A stretch of DNA of 64,000 nt from Epiperipatus broadwayi (GCA_028023455.1 JAQFVV010006200.1:5712506-5776505), one strand, 5' to 3'. Shown: positions 36,520 to 48,889, numbered from the stretch's first letter. Program-made: numbers and translations. Notes: generated by a model not told the origin, from the sequence alone.

Positions 36520-37098
36520 ATGGTAGATCAAACTTGGTCCAGAGTTAATTTGGCCAAGACTATATATATCAATTAGATAGAATATTCTAATGAACTCATT
36601 ACTCATTGATTAACATACTCTAAATAATCACTGTTATTATGTACATGAGGACATCCTTATGACAACAATTTTTTATACTTCAAACTCAAAAGACTTGTAT
36701 CCATATTCCTTGATGGGCTCATAACTTATAGGACACTGTTACTGAGAAGCAGGAAGGCTGACTGAACATTGAGTAAATGTTTGACTACCTCCATTGATTA
36801 AGGTCAATTCTCCTGACCTCTGAAAGGATAGGAGATTGGGAGGCACTAGGCCTTCAGTTTGGATGTATGTAGTCACTACAGACTTGAAGGGGTCCAATTT
36901 ATATTTCTGATTATTTGAATTATATGATTCTATTGTACAAAAATGTAAATAATTGCTTGCAAATTTACAATCAGGTATGTTTATACTAACATGAAGTGTG
37001 ATCATGACCCTCAGGAGTCAGAGTGAAGACACTGCGGGTCATGAAAAAATTCAACTTGTAATTTATTGAGCAGGCTGCCTTGATATGTCCCTGTAGAT

Positions 37099-37603
37099 CA
37101 GTGTTCTTCAACCCTTGGTCCGCGGCCCGGCACCGGGCTGCGGAACTTTTCTGCAGGTCACGTGCTTGACGGGCAGTAAAAAGTTGGTAATAATAAGAGT
37201 TTAAACTTTTAATTAATATAGCCAATTTTTATTTATTTTTTCTTCTCATTTTTACCCAATTAAAAAAAAAAACAGGAACGAAATCAATCATTCATAAATT
37301 AATTTGTTTTTCTAGTTATCACAGACGTTTATGGGGGGGGGGGGGTAGAATTAAATTTTTTATTCTAAAAAAATTTTAAAAAAATTTTTTTATTATATAA
37401 ACTCCATATATATATATATAACTTTATCTTATATATTTAACATTGTTGTTTTGATCTGTTATAACAATTATGTTTATCTTTAAGAAAATTTATCTATAGA
37501 CTTCTGCTGGTCTGCGAAATCTTATCCTTATTTTTGCTGGTCCGCGCGGAACCTTATCCTTATTTTTACCGGTCTGCAGGTGTGAAAAGGTTGAAGACCA
37601 CTG
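37099..37603. mobile_element. Non-autonomous hAT element with perfect 8-bp target duplication
   Basis: The ends CAGTGTTCTTCAACC and, inverted, CAGTGGTCTTCAACC are classic hAT-Charlie-type TIRs. CTGTAGAT stands on both sides (37091-37098 and 37604-37611). Near the left end CCGCGGCCCGGCACCGGG and near the right end two TGGTCCGCG-like repeats are strongly G+C-rich. The middle has a run of 13 G (37333-37345). No transposase frame. It entered the 3' region of the LINE after that had inserted. Confidence 0.88.
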
Positions 37604-37849
37604 CTGTAGATTGTACTTATTATTTGACCAGGGTTATCAAAATATAATTGTTGTACCCAGAAAAATTACATGTGAAATATTGATAATGTTAAATATGATA
37701 ATCACTATGATTGTTAGTCAGTTGGATTATGTATAGATGAAAAGGGGAGATAGAATGTGTAACTTAGACATTATTGTAATCTAATGATATTGACAATGGG
37801 CAAAGAGGCACAAATAAAAGTTCTTTTGAAAGAAAAATGTTACTTTCTA

Positions 37850-39095
37850 AATTCAAATCCAGATTATAAGATAGTGGTTAAATGGGTTAATTAGTCCAGG
37901 GTTCTTTATATAGATATCAATTTTTTTTTTATTATAATTATTGAATTCAATCATAGCAATCCTTTGTGGTTATTATGTCTTCAGATTATTTCTAAAGCTT
38001 TTAAAATTCTTGCAATCACAAATTAGATTAAAATTATTTTTTAAATAAATATACTCCATATATATTATCTGTTTTAATTCAAAAACATTATGAGCTGGAT
38101 AATTTTCTTCAAATAAATTTTAAATAAAATGGAGTATTTAAATATGTTCTAGTAAGGAGAAATTTAATATTTCCATTACACAATTATTTTATATCTACTG
38201 TATCCCACAAAAATAAAGTGACTGATATGAAACAAAACCAAGGACTTATTTGTTTTGTTTTTATTATTGATTATTCAAAGTAATCTCCAGGCAACTCACT
38301 ACACATCAGGAAGTGATAATAAAATTGTTTGAAGTAGTCCTTGAAATCCTCTACTGCTGGAAAAATTCTGTTATAATCATTTGTATACCCTATAATGTGT
38401 TTCTTTCATAGCCAATTTTAATTTTGGAAACCAATGGAAGTTAAATCAAAGAAGAGGATAAATGCAAACACAACTATGATGGGGAGTTTTTTTTGGTTAA
38501 AAATTGTGCACAATCTTGAAATGCAAATGAACAAGAGTCCTTGCTCATGTTATTCAAGTCATTATGCAAATTTTTGGCTTACAAATGGATTCAAAACACC
38601 TGAATAGTAGTTCACAGTTTACTATCTCGTCTTCAAGAAGGTATTTGTGATTAATAATGTCTTTAGAAAAACAATGAAAAATATTTTGATTTGGTTCTTT
38701 TTTCATCACCCACCCCCCTTTTTTTTTTGGTTTTTTCTTCTGGCACCCCCTATTCAATACTCTGGTTGTAACCCATATGGAAACACCATATTATTGCAAT
38801 GTTTGGTAAAAAATCTGGATCTAGGGTCTAAAGAAATGCTATCTGCATTGTGATAATGATTATTTCCATATATTCCACATAAAAAAAGAAAATGATTGAA
38901 GTGTATTTCTGGCTGAACCGGCCATCATCAGTTGGCCCAGGCTTTTATCCTCCATATGTCTTCATTATCACAGATTTAAATCTGTGTGTAGATTGAAAAT
39001 TCTGTAGCATATCTGAGATATTATGCATGAGTAGAAAAAGAGGGAAGAGCTAAATAATATTTAGTTTATATTTAATAATTGATGCATTAATGTTA
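37850..39095. other. AT-rich DNA with one family B scrap
   Basis: 38885-38960 contains CGGCCATCATCAGTTGGCCC, related to family B. The frames at 38554-38757 and 38647-38853 overlap on opposite strands over a C/T-rich stretch and are not supported. Nothing else recognised. Confidence 0.4.
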
Positions 39096-39109
39096 TAATA
39101 ATCTTTAAT

Positions 39110-39787
39110 TAATACATTGTACAGTCTTAAACCTGCATTTATATATGAAATATATGCGGGTTCGAACTCAGACTTTCACATGACCCACCAGTCTCAGTGC
39201 CATCTCATATTGCTGTCCCACCTGATCACACACATGTTGAAAAGATAAATAATCACCAATATATGTATTTCATGCTAAACCAGCAATCATCAGTTGGTCT
39301 AGATTACTATCGTCACACATATATATAATCAGTACTCAGCTTCATATTAAGATAGCCAATCTTTATACTTTAATGGACAGGCTTCAAACTATTCAAACTT
39401 ACAACTCTTTAGCCTTCCATTTCATTGAAAATCTGATGATGGAACGTTCAAAGCCCTTGTTAGTGCCAAGGTTGCCACAAGAGCTTTGAACATTCCATCA
39501 TCAGATTTTCAATGAAATGGAAGGCTAAAGAGTTGTGAGTTTGAATAGTTTGAAGCCTGTCCATTAAAGTATAAAGATTGGCTATGTTAATATGAAGCTG
39601 AGTACTGATTATATATATGTGAGGATAGTAATCTAGACCAACTGATGATTGCTGGTTTAGCATGAAATAGGTATATTGGTGATTATTTATCTTTTCAACA
39701 TGTGTGTGATCAGGTGGGACAGCAATATGAGATGGCACTGAGACTGGTGGGTCATGTGAAAGTCTGAGTTCGAACCCACATATATTA
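39110..39787. mobile_element. Hairpin insertion with very long, nearly identical arms and 13-bp target duplication (family B)
   Basis: 39150-39468 and 39475-39786 are inverted copies that differ at only a few positions. Each outer end carries a B-box-like GGGTTCGAACTC. A 40-base tail (39110-39149) is present on the left only. AATAATCTTTAAT flanks the unit at 39097-39109 and 39788-39800. High arm identity means either a recent origin or later copying between the arms. A 92-codon minus frame (39460-39738) lies wholly in one arm and is not a gene. Confidence 0.82.
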
Positions 39788-39800
39788 AATAATCTTTAAT

Positions 39801-42570
39801 GTATTTATCTAAAGGCAATATCAGTTGAGTGTGCTAAACTAAAGTTACACTTGTAAATTGAATTGTAGTAATTTGGTTGATTACAATGTTATTAACTGTG
39901 AAGTTTAATTCATTCATAAATTCAAAAGCTAAAGGGGAAGTCTATCACATGATTTTCTGAACAACTATTTGATTCTTTTTTATTAATATTACTGTCACTA
40001 ATTTCATTTTTACTTTGTAATTTAGTTATTTCATCACTGAAGTAAAGCATAAGAAATGTTAGATTTGCTTTTAATATTTCTAATGCTTTCTGATATTTGA
40101 TATAGTATGTGATTTTAAAGTAAGTTATCTTTTTTTTTTTAGTAACAGGTTTTTGGAAAATAAATTGTGATAAAGCCTTTTACAACAACTTTATTAGATT
40201 CGGCATCTTTCAGTTTTATATAAATCCTTTTAACATTTTAAAATTTTATTAAAATTATGTTTTTTTAAGATAAGTTTTAAAATATTTTTTTAAATCGAAT
40301 TTTTAAAAAAAAAACTTTAAAATATAAAATTCAGTTTTTATTTTAAGTTTAATTCTTTTAAACTCAGTCTTGTCTGATTTGGAAAAAAACCTATCGGAGT
40401 AATCGTAACATCTTTTAAATTCATAAATACTTCAGAAGTTTTCTGAATAAACAGCTCCTAATGTTTTTTAGCTTTACGCCTGATCTTTTTTAAAGTGATC
40501 AGATTTGTCCATTGACAAATTTATTTTCTACAAATTCGATTTGCTTTTAATTAATAAGTTGAAATTTAATTAAAGCAGACTATAGTAAAGATAGTCTGCC
40601 TAATTAGCTTCAACTATGTAATGAAAACATGATGTTAAAAGAGGTGAAGCAATTAGGCAGTAGGGCTTATACATTTTTATTAAATATGTTTTAAGAGAAA
40701 ATGAATGATTTTGTTCATTATTGATGGAATCATAAGAATATTATGAATAGCAAGAATATGGGTCTTCTCCATATTAAGCATGAATTTTTGTTTAAAGACA
40801 TTTATCAAAGGTCAAATGAATAGTAACTATTTTAATTTCTGTAGAAAATATATCCCCAAAATCTATAAAATTTATTCCATTTTTTTATATGCTTTTTGTT
40901 TGTTAAGAGGTATACTTCATCCAATAAACTTTTATTTAATGTGAGATTTGGTACAATGGTAAGTGGCAGTCTGGAACTTTGGGTCCATGGATTATAGCCA
41001 AGTTCTGAAGCTTATGATGCTCAGCTATTTAATTATTATCATCATCTTCATTATTATTATTATTACTATTATTACTACTACAGAATCTTCACCACAAGCT
41101 TATTTTCCAAATTTCTTTTAAAAATGATAAAAGTTAATTTGTTAATTAAATTTATAAAGGAATTTGAAGATACTAGCTTTGATCGCCATGTGTAATATAT
41201 CTTCCATGTGTAATATGTCTCCCATGTTATATGAAATAATTAACATACTACTCTGCACTATATATACATTTTGGAAATAATCTTCAACTGCCTTGGAATA
41301 CTGCCAATAATCTATCTAAAAAAATATAATAGCTGAAAAAGAAGATTCTTGAAATGCATGTATATTGCAGAGCGATTTATCAATTTTATTTATATACTAT
41401 GGTAGCAGCAGTGAAAAATTCATTATGCACAATGATTGGGGCTATTACATTTATGTAATTAACTGTTTCAAAATATACTGTTACTAAATTATGAAAAAAA
41501 AAAAAGCATAGAATTTTAAAATATCCAAATTTAGTGTTTTAATGAGTATTTTTTCCATATTTGAAATGAATGTCTTCAAACAATTTTGTACTTTATTCAT
41601 TCTTTTCATTGCTGATCTATTTTCTCTCCATTTGGCCTTAAATTATCATTAAGTTTTCTATCAGTATCCTATCTGCAAGAACTACTACAATTCCTGTTCA
41701 TTTGAACTTACCAGTTTCTCCTTTTTTTTGTTTAATTTTTATTATTTGTTGTATTTTATTCTTTCTTCAGAAATTCTTTCAAAATTCTTTTTTCTATCTC
41801 TTAAATTTATTCCTGGTAGAATTATTAATCTTATTTTAATATCCTTTGTTATATTTTAAAATTATTTAAAAACATTTGTCAAAATTTCCAAGTCTTAGAA
41901 TTGAAAATGAAATGGCATCTCAGAAACCACATGATGAAAAGGATAAAGATAATTATTTTTATATTCAGTAGGATATTTTTATATATGTTTTTAATTAATC
42001 CATTTAGGAAAGGGATTTGGGAGCAGAATTATGCAAAATATTAAGTTAGGTTAGAATTGTGAGTACCATCTCAGTAGATAAAGTGTTTCATAATCTTTTT
42101 GTCTTTTCTTTATAAAAATAACTAGTATCAATGTTCATATCAGTCATTTTTTTACATTCATTTAAGAAACCCTCTTGATTTTTTTTTTTAAATAATGATT
42201 TATAAAAAATGAAGATGGATTCATGGCTTACCAATATCTGATTTTTTTTTTTAAAAAAAGCTATAAAATGGGCCTTGTGTGCTTGGAAACTAAAACTCAG
42301 TAAACATTTTATGAATATATATTTTAATTGGGATTTTAATATCTATAGGGTAACAGGAATAAAGGTTTGCAACCTCATTTTTCTTCTGTTTGTTTTATAT
42401 ATGTATTCTTCATTATTGTGCCTCATTATTTTTAACTGTTAAAAAACTTTCCTCTAAATTCTGCATATTTTAAACTTCTGTCTAGTTTTTTTACTTGTTT
42501 TTTAAAAAATCTAAATCCGTTTCTAATTCATTATATTTTATTATTTTAATGATGATAATGAATATTTTAT
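39801..42570. other. AT-rich DNA with small repeats
   Basis: A hairpin lies at 40596-40660 (CTGCCTAATTAGCTTCA against TGAAGCAATTAGGCAG). A tRNA-like scrap (GGTACAATGGTAAGTGGCAG) lies at about 40950. A TTA/TTC-type simple repeat lies at 41039-41080, and three units of about 20 bp (CCATGTGTAATAT...) at 41189-41236. No gene supported. Confidence 0.45.
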
Positions 42571-42584
42571 ATATATATTTCCAA

Positions 42585-42922
42585 TATTGTATTTTTATAT
42601 TGGACTATTTTTATCATCTAATATATGTATTGAATGTCTTTAGAAAAATTTAACTTTATTTAAATATTCCAAATACATTTAACTGTTAGTAATAGCACAT
42701 CAAACAGGTTAGTATATATCCACAATATTTCAAAAGGTATTAGTCTCCCCTCTTCTTCAGGTATTGCTGGTCTGACCAGTGACAGTACTAGCATGGGATT
42801 TGAACCTGGGTCCTTAGATTCTTAAATTTTTCTAAAGACATTCAATACATATATTAGATTATGGAAATAGTCCAATATAAAAGTACAACTAGAACACCAT
42901 CATCACAACCCTTCAGGAAAAC
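42585..42922. mobile_element. Hairpin insertion with tRNA-like core, one-sided tail and 10-bp duplication (family A)
   Basis: 42597-42655 (TATTGGACTA ... TCTTTAGAAAAATTT) pairs with 42825-42885. The minus strand of the loop carries a B-box-like CAGGTTCAAATCCC. The right side ends in a tail with CACCATCATCACAACCCTTC and AGGAAAAC, shared with the tail of the 666-1173 copy. ATATTTCCAA flanks it at 42575-42584 and 42923-42932. Confidence 0.68.
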
Positions 42923-42932
42923 ATATTTCCAA

Positions 42933-43777
42933 CATGTTTGTTCAATATATGGGTCTCTATCATTGTTTTATCATTTTCAAATATTTCTGTGAAAGTGTAC
43001 TAAACTGAAAATATTTAAACTCAAAGCAGCCATGAATCCTTTTTTTTAAAATGTGGTTTTTGCTAAAGCTTGTATGTGTGAGTGTCATTCAGTACAGTTG
43101 CACTGACAAATTGGCAAATAAAAAATAAAAAATGATTTTTTTTTAGATATTGGTATTAATAAAACTATGATCTTTCAAATGAAGTAAACAATTTTTGATT
43201 ATCAGCTTTACCCAAATAATCAGTTTACTATAAAATAAAGGAAAACTTTAAACTGCTCCCAAAAGGTGATTCTAGTTGTTAAAAATGAAAAGAAATATTA
43301 AGGAATGTGAAATATACATATATAGGCATTTTACTATTATAAATATAAGCATATATAAGATATGTTATCATGTCAAAGACATGGAAATAACTAGACAGTA
43401 GAATAATGCAGCTAAATGGTAGTAATTGATCATTTTCATACCTGAAGGTCTCATTATAATTTTATTTTGCAGTTTCACATAGTTAGATGCTAGAACAAAT
43501 TGTATATCATAGTATCAGTTGTTTAAAAAATGCAAATATCTACATTTAATTGAGCTACAAAATGATAATTGAATCTTATTGCTTAGTTACCCTATCTTGG
43601 GTCAGAGATTGTTGGGTATATATATCTTTATAGCTATTGCAATGGTATGAGTGCATAGTTGATTTTGACTTCAAGCCATTTTACTTATTGTGCAGACAAA
43701 TAGAAAACATAGAATAAACTTAATTTACTTGAGGTGGAAGTAATTATTGACTCAGTATCTATAGTAGTTAAAACAAT
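42933..43777. other. AT-rich DNA, nothing recognised
   Basis: No domain-bearing frame and no repeat family seen. Confidence 0.45.
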
Positions 43778-44145
43778 AAACTCTCCATACAGTAGTGCCA
43801 CGCAGTACAAGTCTTAGTAATCAATGGATAGTGCCTACTAATCCAATATCCTCAGACTAGTTTCTAGCTTGTGACTAATCAGTGAGGAGCCTTGGATCTG
43901 AGAGCACTGCACCTAGATCTTAGACTATTGCAACTCTCCAGCAGCCACCATTTGCCTATCCTATTAACTATAAAGCTATGAGATCTAAATGCAGTGCTCT
44001 CAGATCTAAAGCTCTTCACTGATGAAAACCACAAGCTAGAAACTAATCTGGGGATATTGGATGAATGTATACTAAATATGGATTTTTTTTGCATTCATTG
44101 ATTACTAAGGCTTGCATTGTGGCACTATTGTATAGAGAGTTTGCT
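43778..44145. repeat. Medium repeat family C in inverted dimer form
   Basis: Left arm 43778-43925 and right arm 43985-44145 are inverted versions of the family C unit. Both contain a CTAGCTTGTG block and a GATCTGAGAGCACTGCA block. GAGATCATGTGATATCC follows on the right, a string also seen in degenerate form near the 5930 copy. No target duplication found. The 71-codon frame across it is not a gene. Confidence 0.65.
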
Positions 44146-44189
44146 TATGTAAGCATAGAAAATGGAGATCATGTGATATCCATAACAGT

Positions 44190-46530
44190 GTGATACTTCT
44201 TTTAATTAAGAAGATTGTGCTTTATCACTATCTTTTTTTTTTTTTTTTACAGGCAATTATCTAATAATAACTAGATACTTAACCAACACTGGATGGCTAA
44301 TTGAATTGGCTATGACATGACTACTTGAAAGATCAAATTAATTAGCGATTTTATTTAGCCATTTCTGTATGAAGTAAATTTTAAAGAGAAAATATACCTT
44401 CAGATGTTTTATCATTCAACTAGATCGACAAAAGCAATTGGTATTTGCACCTGCTTTTTTTTAAAAATTATTATTGGTAATTGGCAAGAGCTGAAGATTT
44501 TAAATTTGACAATTTCAAATATTTAAAATGATTCCTAAAAAAAAAAAAAAATTACTTACTTTATATATCTTTTTTTTTTTTTGTACATTTATTTCTCTTT
44601 ACTGTTTTTTTTTATTTCCTTTTTTATTTTGCTTGAAGACGTAAAATCTTCCAAGCATTTAATAACCCCAAGCTATGTTTGTTTTCAAACTAGAAGGGAG
44701 CTCTATAGAAGAGTATTAGAAGTCTCCTTATTGTTAATTTAAATTCATTTTTAGCACTATATAGGGAAAATGAGTTTGTTTATTTAAATTAAACTGTGAT
44801 TAATTGATAAATCTATTTTAAAATAGATTGCTATTTAAATAAGAATATCTTACTGCAGTTGCTATCATATATATCTTACATGGCCTGAAGTTTGAATATG
44901 AATGGATTTTTTTTTTTTTTTCAACAAGTTAAAAATTTCAAAGCAAGTTTAAGTAACAAACTTAATTCAATTAAGCATCCAAATACTAGTCAGAAAGTTG
45001 GTATCTTATTATTATCTTTTAGTTAAATGGTAAACAGAAAAGATAAATAATCATCAAAATCTTTACCAGAGAATGTTCACTAGCCTAGTGAGTTTAATCT
45101 GATGAATACGCATTTATCTTTTATTATTAATCTATTTAGATTTTTTTCTTTTATATAGACCAAAATTTACTTTATATTGCATATTTGTAACAAGCATTTC
45201 CAATAATCATTTTTCAATAAAAAATGTTTCATTGTTTTTTATTAGATCGGGAATTAGTCTTTCATTTAACTTAGATACATCATTTATCATTTACTATCAG
45301 TCCATTGAAAAGTTATTTTCATTGGTCACAATCCGTCCCTTGCTTGCCTTTCTTTTAAGTATGGCTGGTTCAGATACTTCATGAAAATATGGATTTAAAA
45401 GCTAAGACCAAAGTGATCATTGATATATTAATAATTTATCTTATTTACAGCCTATGATAAAGGTTATTCAGCATAAGTGATGCCAGTTTTATGTACACAC
45501 GCCCATGTAAGTAGAACTAACATTTTGCATGCTGATGGCTTATAGCAACTGATTTTCTACTGAAGCAATGAAGATATCGATATGTAACTAATGTACATTT
45601 TCTTTATTATATTGAAAAAATTAAACATGTGCGTGTGATTTAAACATTCTGTACTAATGTTATACATCAATTGTAAAATTTAATCTATAATTCCTCACAT
45701 AAGAACCTAGCGCTCATCATAATATTTATTATAAATGCTTTCATTATTTGACATTTTATTTAAAAAGTCAGCCATTATTATTATAAAAGATAACTTGGTT
45801 AATAAAATGTTTTTTTAATTATTCCTTGCTTAATTAATCTTTCCATATTCTGCAACATTTCATCTTAGTACTTAAAATGACAGATGTCTGGAAATGAAAT
45901 AAAATGGAAGACTCTTGAATATTTCAAATTGGCAATTTTCCAGTTTGACGGACGACTTTTATGTTATGACAAATACTGACAAATGAAATTAGTTTATTAC
46001 TAATTTTTTAATATCTAATTAAAACTATGCAAATGTTGACTTTTAAATCTTAAATGTTGTTGATGACTTAGAAAAATAAAAGACTGCAGTATTAATCTCT
46101 GGGGTGAATTTATAAAGAGAATTTTTATTTTTTAAAAAAGTATGGTGATAGATATCTCTCTTGAAAAGAGAAATGCTGCAATGTCATAAAGAGCATCAGT
46201 TACATGGGTAAATAAAACAAAGGAATGTGCAGTAGAAAGGGCAGGATTTTGAATATAATATTAGTTTTATTGCAAACCACTAATCCTTAATTTAGTTTGA
46301 GAGAGCATGATGGCCATAGTACATGTGTTGAAAGATGTAAGTTAAATAATACAATTTCGGAGGTATAAATATTTATTAAAATCTGTGGTTATGAGGTTTT
46401 GTGATAAGTATTTGAATTATTATAAATTCCTTGAATTTTGAAATAAATGATATGGTATTATTAAACAAGTAAAATAAAAGTTGAAAAAGTGTGACCAAAT
46501 TACATTTGATGGTAGCTTATGAGATATACA
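44190..46530. other. AT-rich DNA, nothing recognised
   Basis: Many T and A runs of 10-17 bases. A weak CTCF-like string lies at about 44690. No gene or named repeat. Confidence 0.4.
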
Positions 46531-46540
46531 TGTGCATATA

Positions 46541-46805
46541 CATCATCATTTTCAATCATTATTGATCCACTTCAGGATGAAAGTCTCTCCAATTTCAGTC
46601 CATCTTCTCTGATCTCTTGTCTATTTTCTCCACATCACACCAACACATTTTCTTATTTCATCCATCCATCTCACATGTGATCTCTTTCTAGGACTTGTAC
46701 AGTCTATTGGGATTCAGTTTTAGATTTCAATGTCCATCTCTTATCATCTCTTCTAGCAATGTGTCCAGACTAACTCCACTTCAGTCTCTTAATTTTTTCA
46801 ATGAT
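46541..46805 (-). mobile_element. 5'-truncated 3' end of the RTE-like LINE
   Basis: The plus strand starts with CATCATCATTTTCAATCATT and runs in register with 20173-20450, including CATCTCACATGTGATCTCTT and the AATTTTTTCAATGATGTCAG block where it stops. It covers only the C-terminal block and 3' end of the reverse transcriptase. Confidence 0.8.
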
Positions 46806-46932
46806 GTCAGTAACATATATATAAATTTGAAAATATTTTGCCTTTTTTCAATTTTATTTGTCTCACTGTTTAATCCTTATATATAAAATCCCTATTTTGT
46901 CTGTTGTCTGAATATATGCTTGTCCATAATGC

Positions 46933-46984
46933 TTTACTGGAGCACCCTCTGATTTTTTTATTATTCAAAGGGTGCTCTAGTAAA
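46933..46984. repeat. Short hairpin
   Basis: TTTACTGGAGCACCCTCT pairs with AAAGGGTGCTCTAGTAAA (one mismatch) around a loop of 16 bases. A TATATAAAATCCC string upstream (about 46881) recalls Helitron 5' ends, but the evidence is thin. Confidence 0.5.
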
Positions 46985-47135
46985 TAATCCTATTATTTTC
47001 TCTGTATGGACTTTATTTATAGAGAAAACTATACCTATCTATATATAATTTACTTATCAAATATAAGGTCTATATTTAAAAGTCTAATTTAGCCTTATCA
47101 ATAAAACTAAATTTATTAATACTTTAATTTATTGT

Positions 47136-47182
47136 GTACACTTCAGAAAATGTATCTTGCTACATACATTTCTGAAGTGTAC
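47136..47182. repeat. Short hairpin
   Basis: GTACACTTCAGAAAATGTA pairs with TACATTTCTGAAGTGTAC with one unpaired base and a loop of about 10 bases. Confidence 0.6.
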
Positions 47183-47189
47183 CAAACAG

Positions 47190-47460
47190 GCCAGGTTGTT
47201 CCAAACATTTTTTTTTTTTTCAATTGTAAATTTCTCACATTTATTTATATAATATTAAAAAATATTTTGTTTAATTTAAATTTTTAAAGCAACCAATTAA
47301 AAAAAAAACTATTGCAAAAATGATGGTCTTTCCATAAGTCAGGTGTATTTGGTAATATTAAAATCTTTTGTTTAATTTACATTAAATCTTTAAAAAAAAG
47401 TTAAATCAACCAGTTAAAAAAACATGTTTTTCTGTAGGCCAGGTATAAATTTGTAAGTAA
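47190..47460 (+). repeat. Degenerate tandem repeat, units of about 100-150 bp
   Basis: An (A)GGCCAGGT or AGTCAGGT block recurs at about 47188, 47338 and 47436. Each pair is separated by TTTTGTTTAATTTA and AACCA(A/G)TTAAAAAAA blocks. Two full units and a partial one. Confidence 0.4.
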
Positions 47461-48889
47461 ATAAATCAGTAAACTATATGAACAGTTTATTTCTAATTGA
47501 ATACAGTATCCCTTGATTCCTTCAGCTTATTATAATTTAAACAAGAGCAACATTCTCTTTCTACTTCTGTAGAAATATCTATTGTATGATTTATCAGGTG
47601 CTAATGTTAATTTAAACGCAAACCAATTCTAGTTTTTGCCATTATTAAGACTTGGAGTTCAAAGCTGGAACTAATGCAATTAAATTTTTAGCAGTGATCT
47701 TTTAATTTTTCTTTATTAAGATAATAAGAGATTAATTAATCCAGTAAACTATTGATTATTCAAGTTTAAAAGAGATGGCATTAGAGTAATGGGGAGAAAG
47801 GAGGCTAATTGAGAGATTGGCTCAAGAACATTAATTCGCAAACTAAATAAGTTGATCCCTTTTTTTTAAATTTTAAAATAAATCATCGAATAGTTATTAT
47901 TTTGAATTCCAAATGATGTCTGACAATTAGTAACAGATGTAGCTTCAATTTCAGGAGTCTTTAACTTCTGCACTGAACAAAAAATAATTGAAAGGTTATT
48001 GACTTGATAGATGTTACAAGTTGAGTTTTGATTTCGAAACCTTTAGCTCTTAAGTTTATCATTCTATCATCATACACAAGATATTCATTTAACAAACACT
48101 TTATTCCATTTTTAAAAAATACCCCCTTCCAGCATGACTTCACTATTTTTTTTTTAAATTAAAAAAAAAAAGTTTCTTCATTTAAAAAAGATTGTTGACC
48201 TTAATCTCATAAATAATAATAATGCTCTATCCTCATTTTAGAATAAATTTATATAAACACTAAATAGTTAATGGATACTAAATGTGATTGCAAGATTGCT
48301 TACTAACACCCCCCAAGAATAAGTAGTAATCAAAATATTGCAGACATTTATGAAATAGCATTGTTGATTAGAAATGTGTGAATGGCCACATCTGCCTTTA
48401 TCTCAGTATTAAGTCTAGCCATAAATTTGTGACAATAGTTAAAATTACTGCCTAATTGCCCTCTGACAATAACTAAAATAAATAACTATTTGTTATATAT
48501 AGATTAAATTTGCCTAAAGATAGATTCAGGTGTTTAAGCAATAAAATATTATAAGTAATTTACAACAATTATGTTTAATCATTTGCATCATCATTATTGT
48601 ATTTCATATTAACTAACTATGTTTAAATTTGAAAAAAAAGTATATTACATCATGAAATAAATTTTAATTAATTGATAATTTGGTTTTTAGGTGCAATCAA
48701 GTTGTCTCATTAATTTTTTTTTCTTTCTAGTAAAATAATAAATCACACACTTACTCTAGCTTTTTTTAATAATGTTTTTTGATATGGTATTTCTGAAAGT
48801 TTTCACTATCCAGTATATTAATAATTTTTATTAGTCATTCATTAGACTCACTAGAGATTATCCATTTATTAATGAATAATAGTTCTGTA

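Larger units (their letters stand above)
35258..37840 (+). mobile_element. 5'-truncated LINE with zf-RVT C-terminus, carrying a hAT insertion
   Basis: From about 35258 the plus strand reads as the middle and end of a LINE ORF2, followed by a 3' UTR that ends near AATAAA (about 37814) and an A-rich end. A hAT element (37099-37603) sits in the 3' UTR with a perfect duplication. The segment is clearly richer in G+C than its surroundings. Borders are estimates; no target duplication found. Confidence 0.6.

Noticed and set aside
35796-36606. Minus-strand frames of 99-107 codons
   Set aside because: Antisense shadows of the plus-strand LINE ORF2 remnant.
41189-41236. CRISPR-like short direct repeats
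   Set aside because: Three degenerate units of about 20 bp without spacers, in an animal genome; a minor tandem repeat.
46878-46992. Helitron ends (TATATAAAATCCC start, hairpin with CTAG)
   Set aside because: The strings are short and the spacing does not give a credible element; no Rep/helicase sequence.
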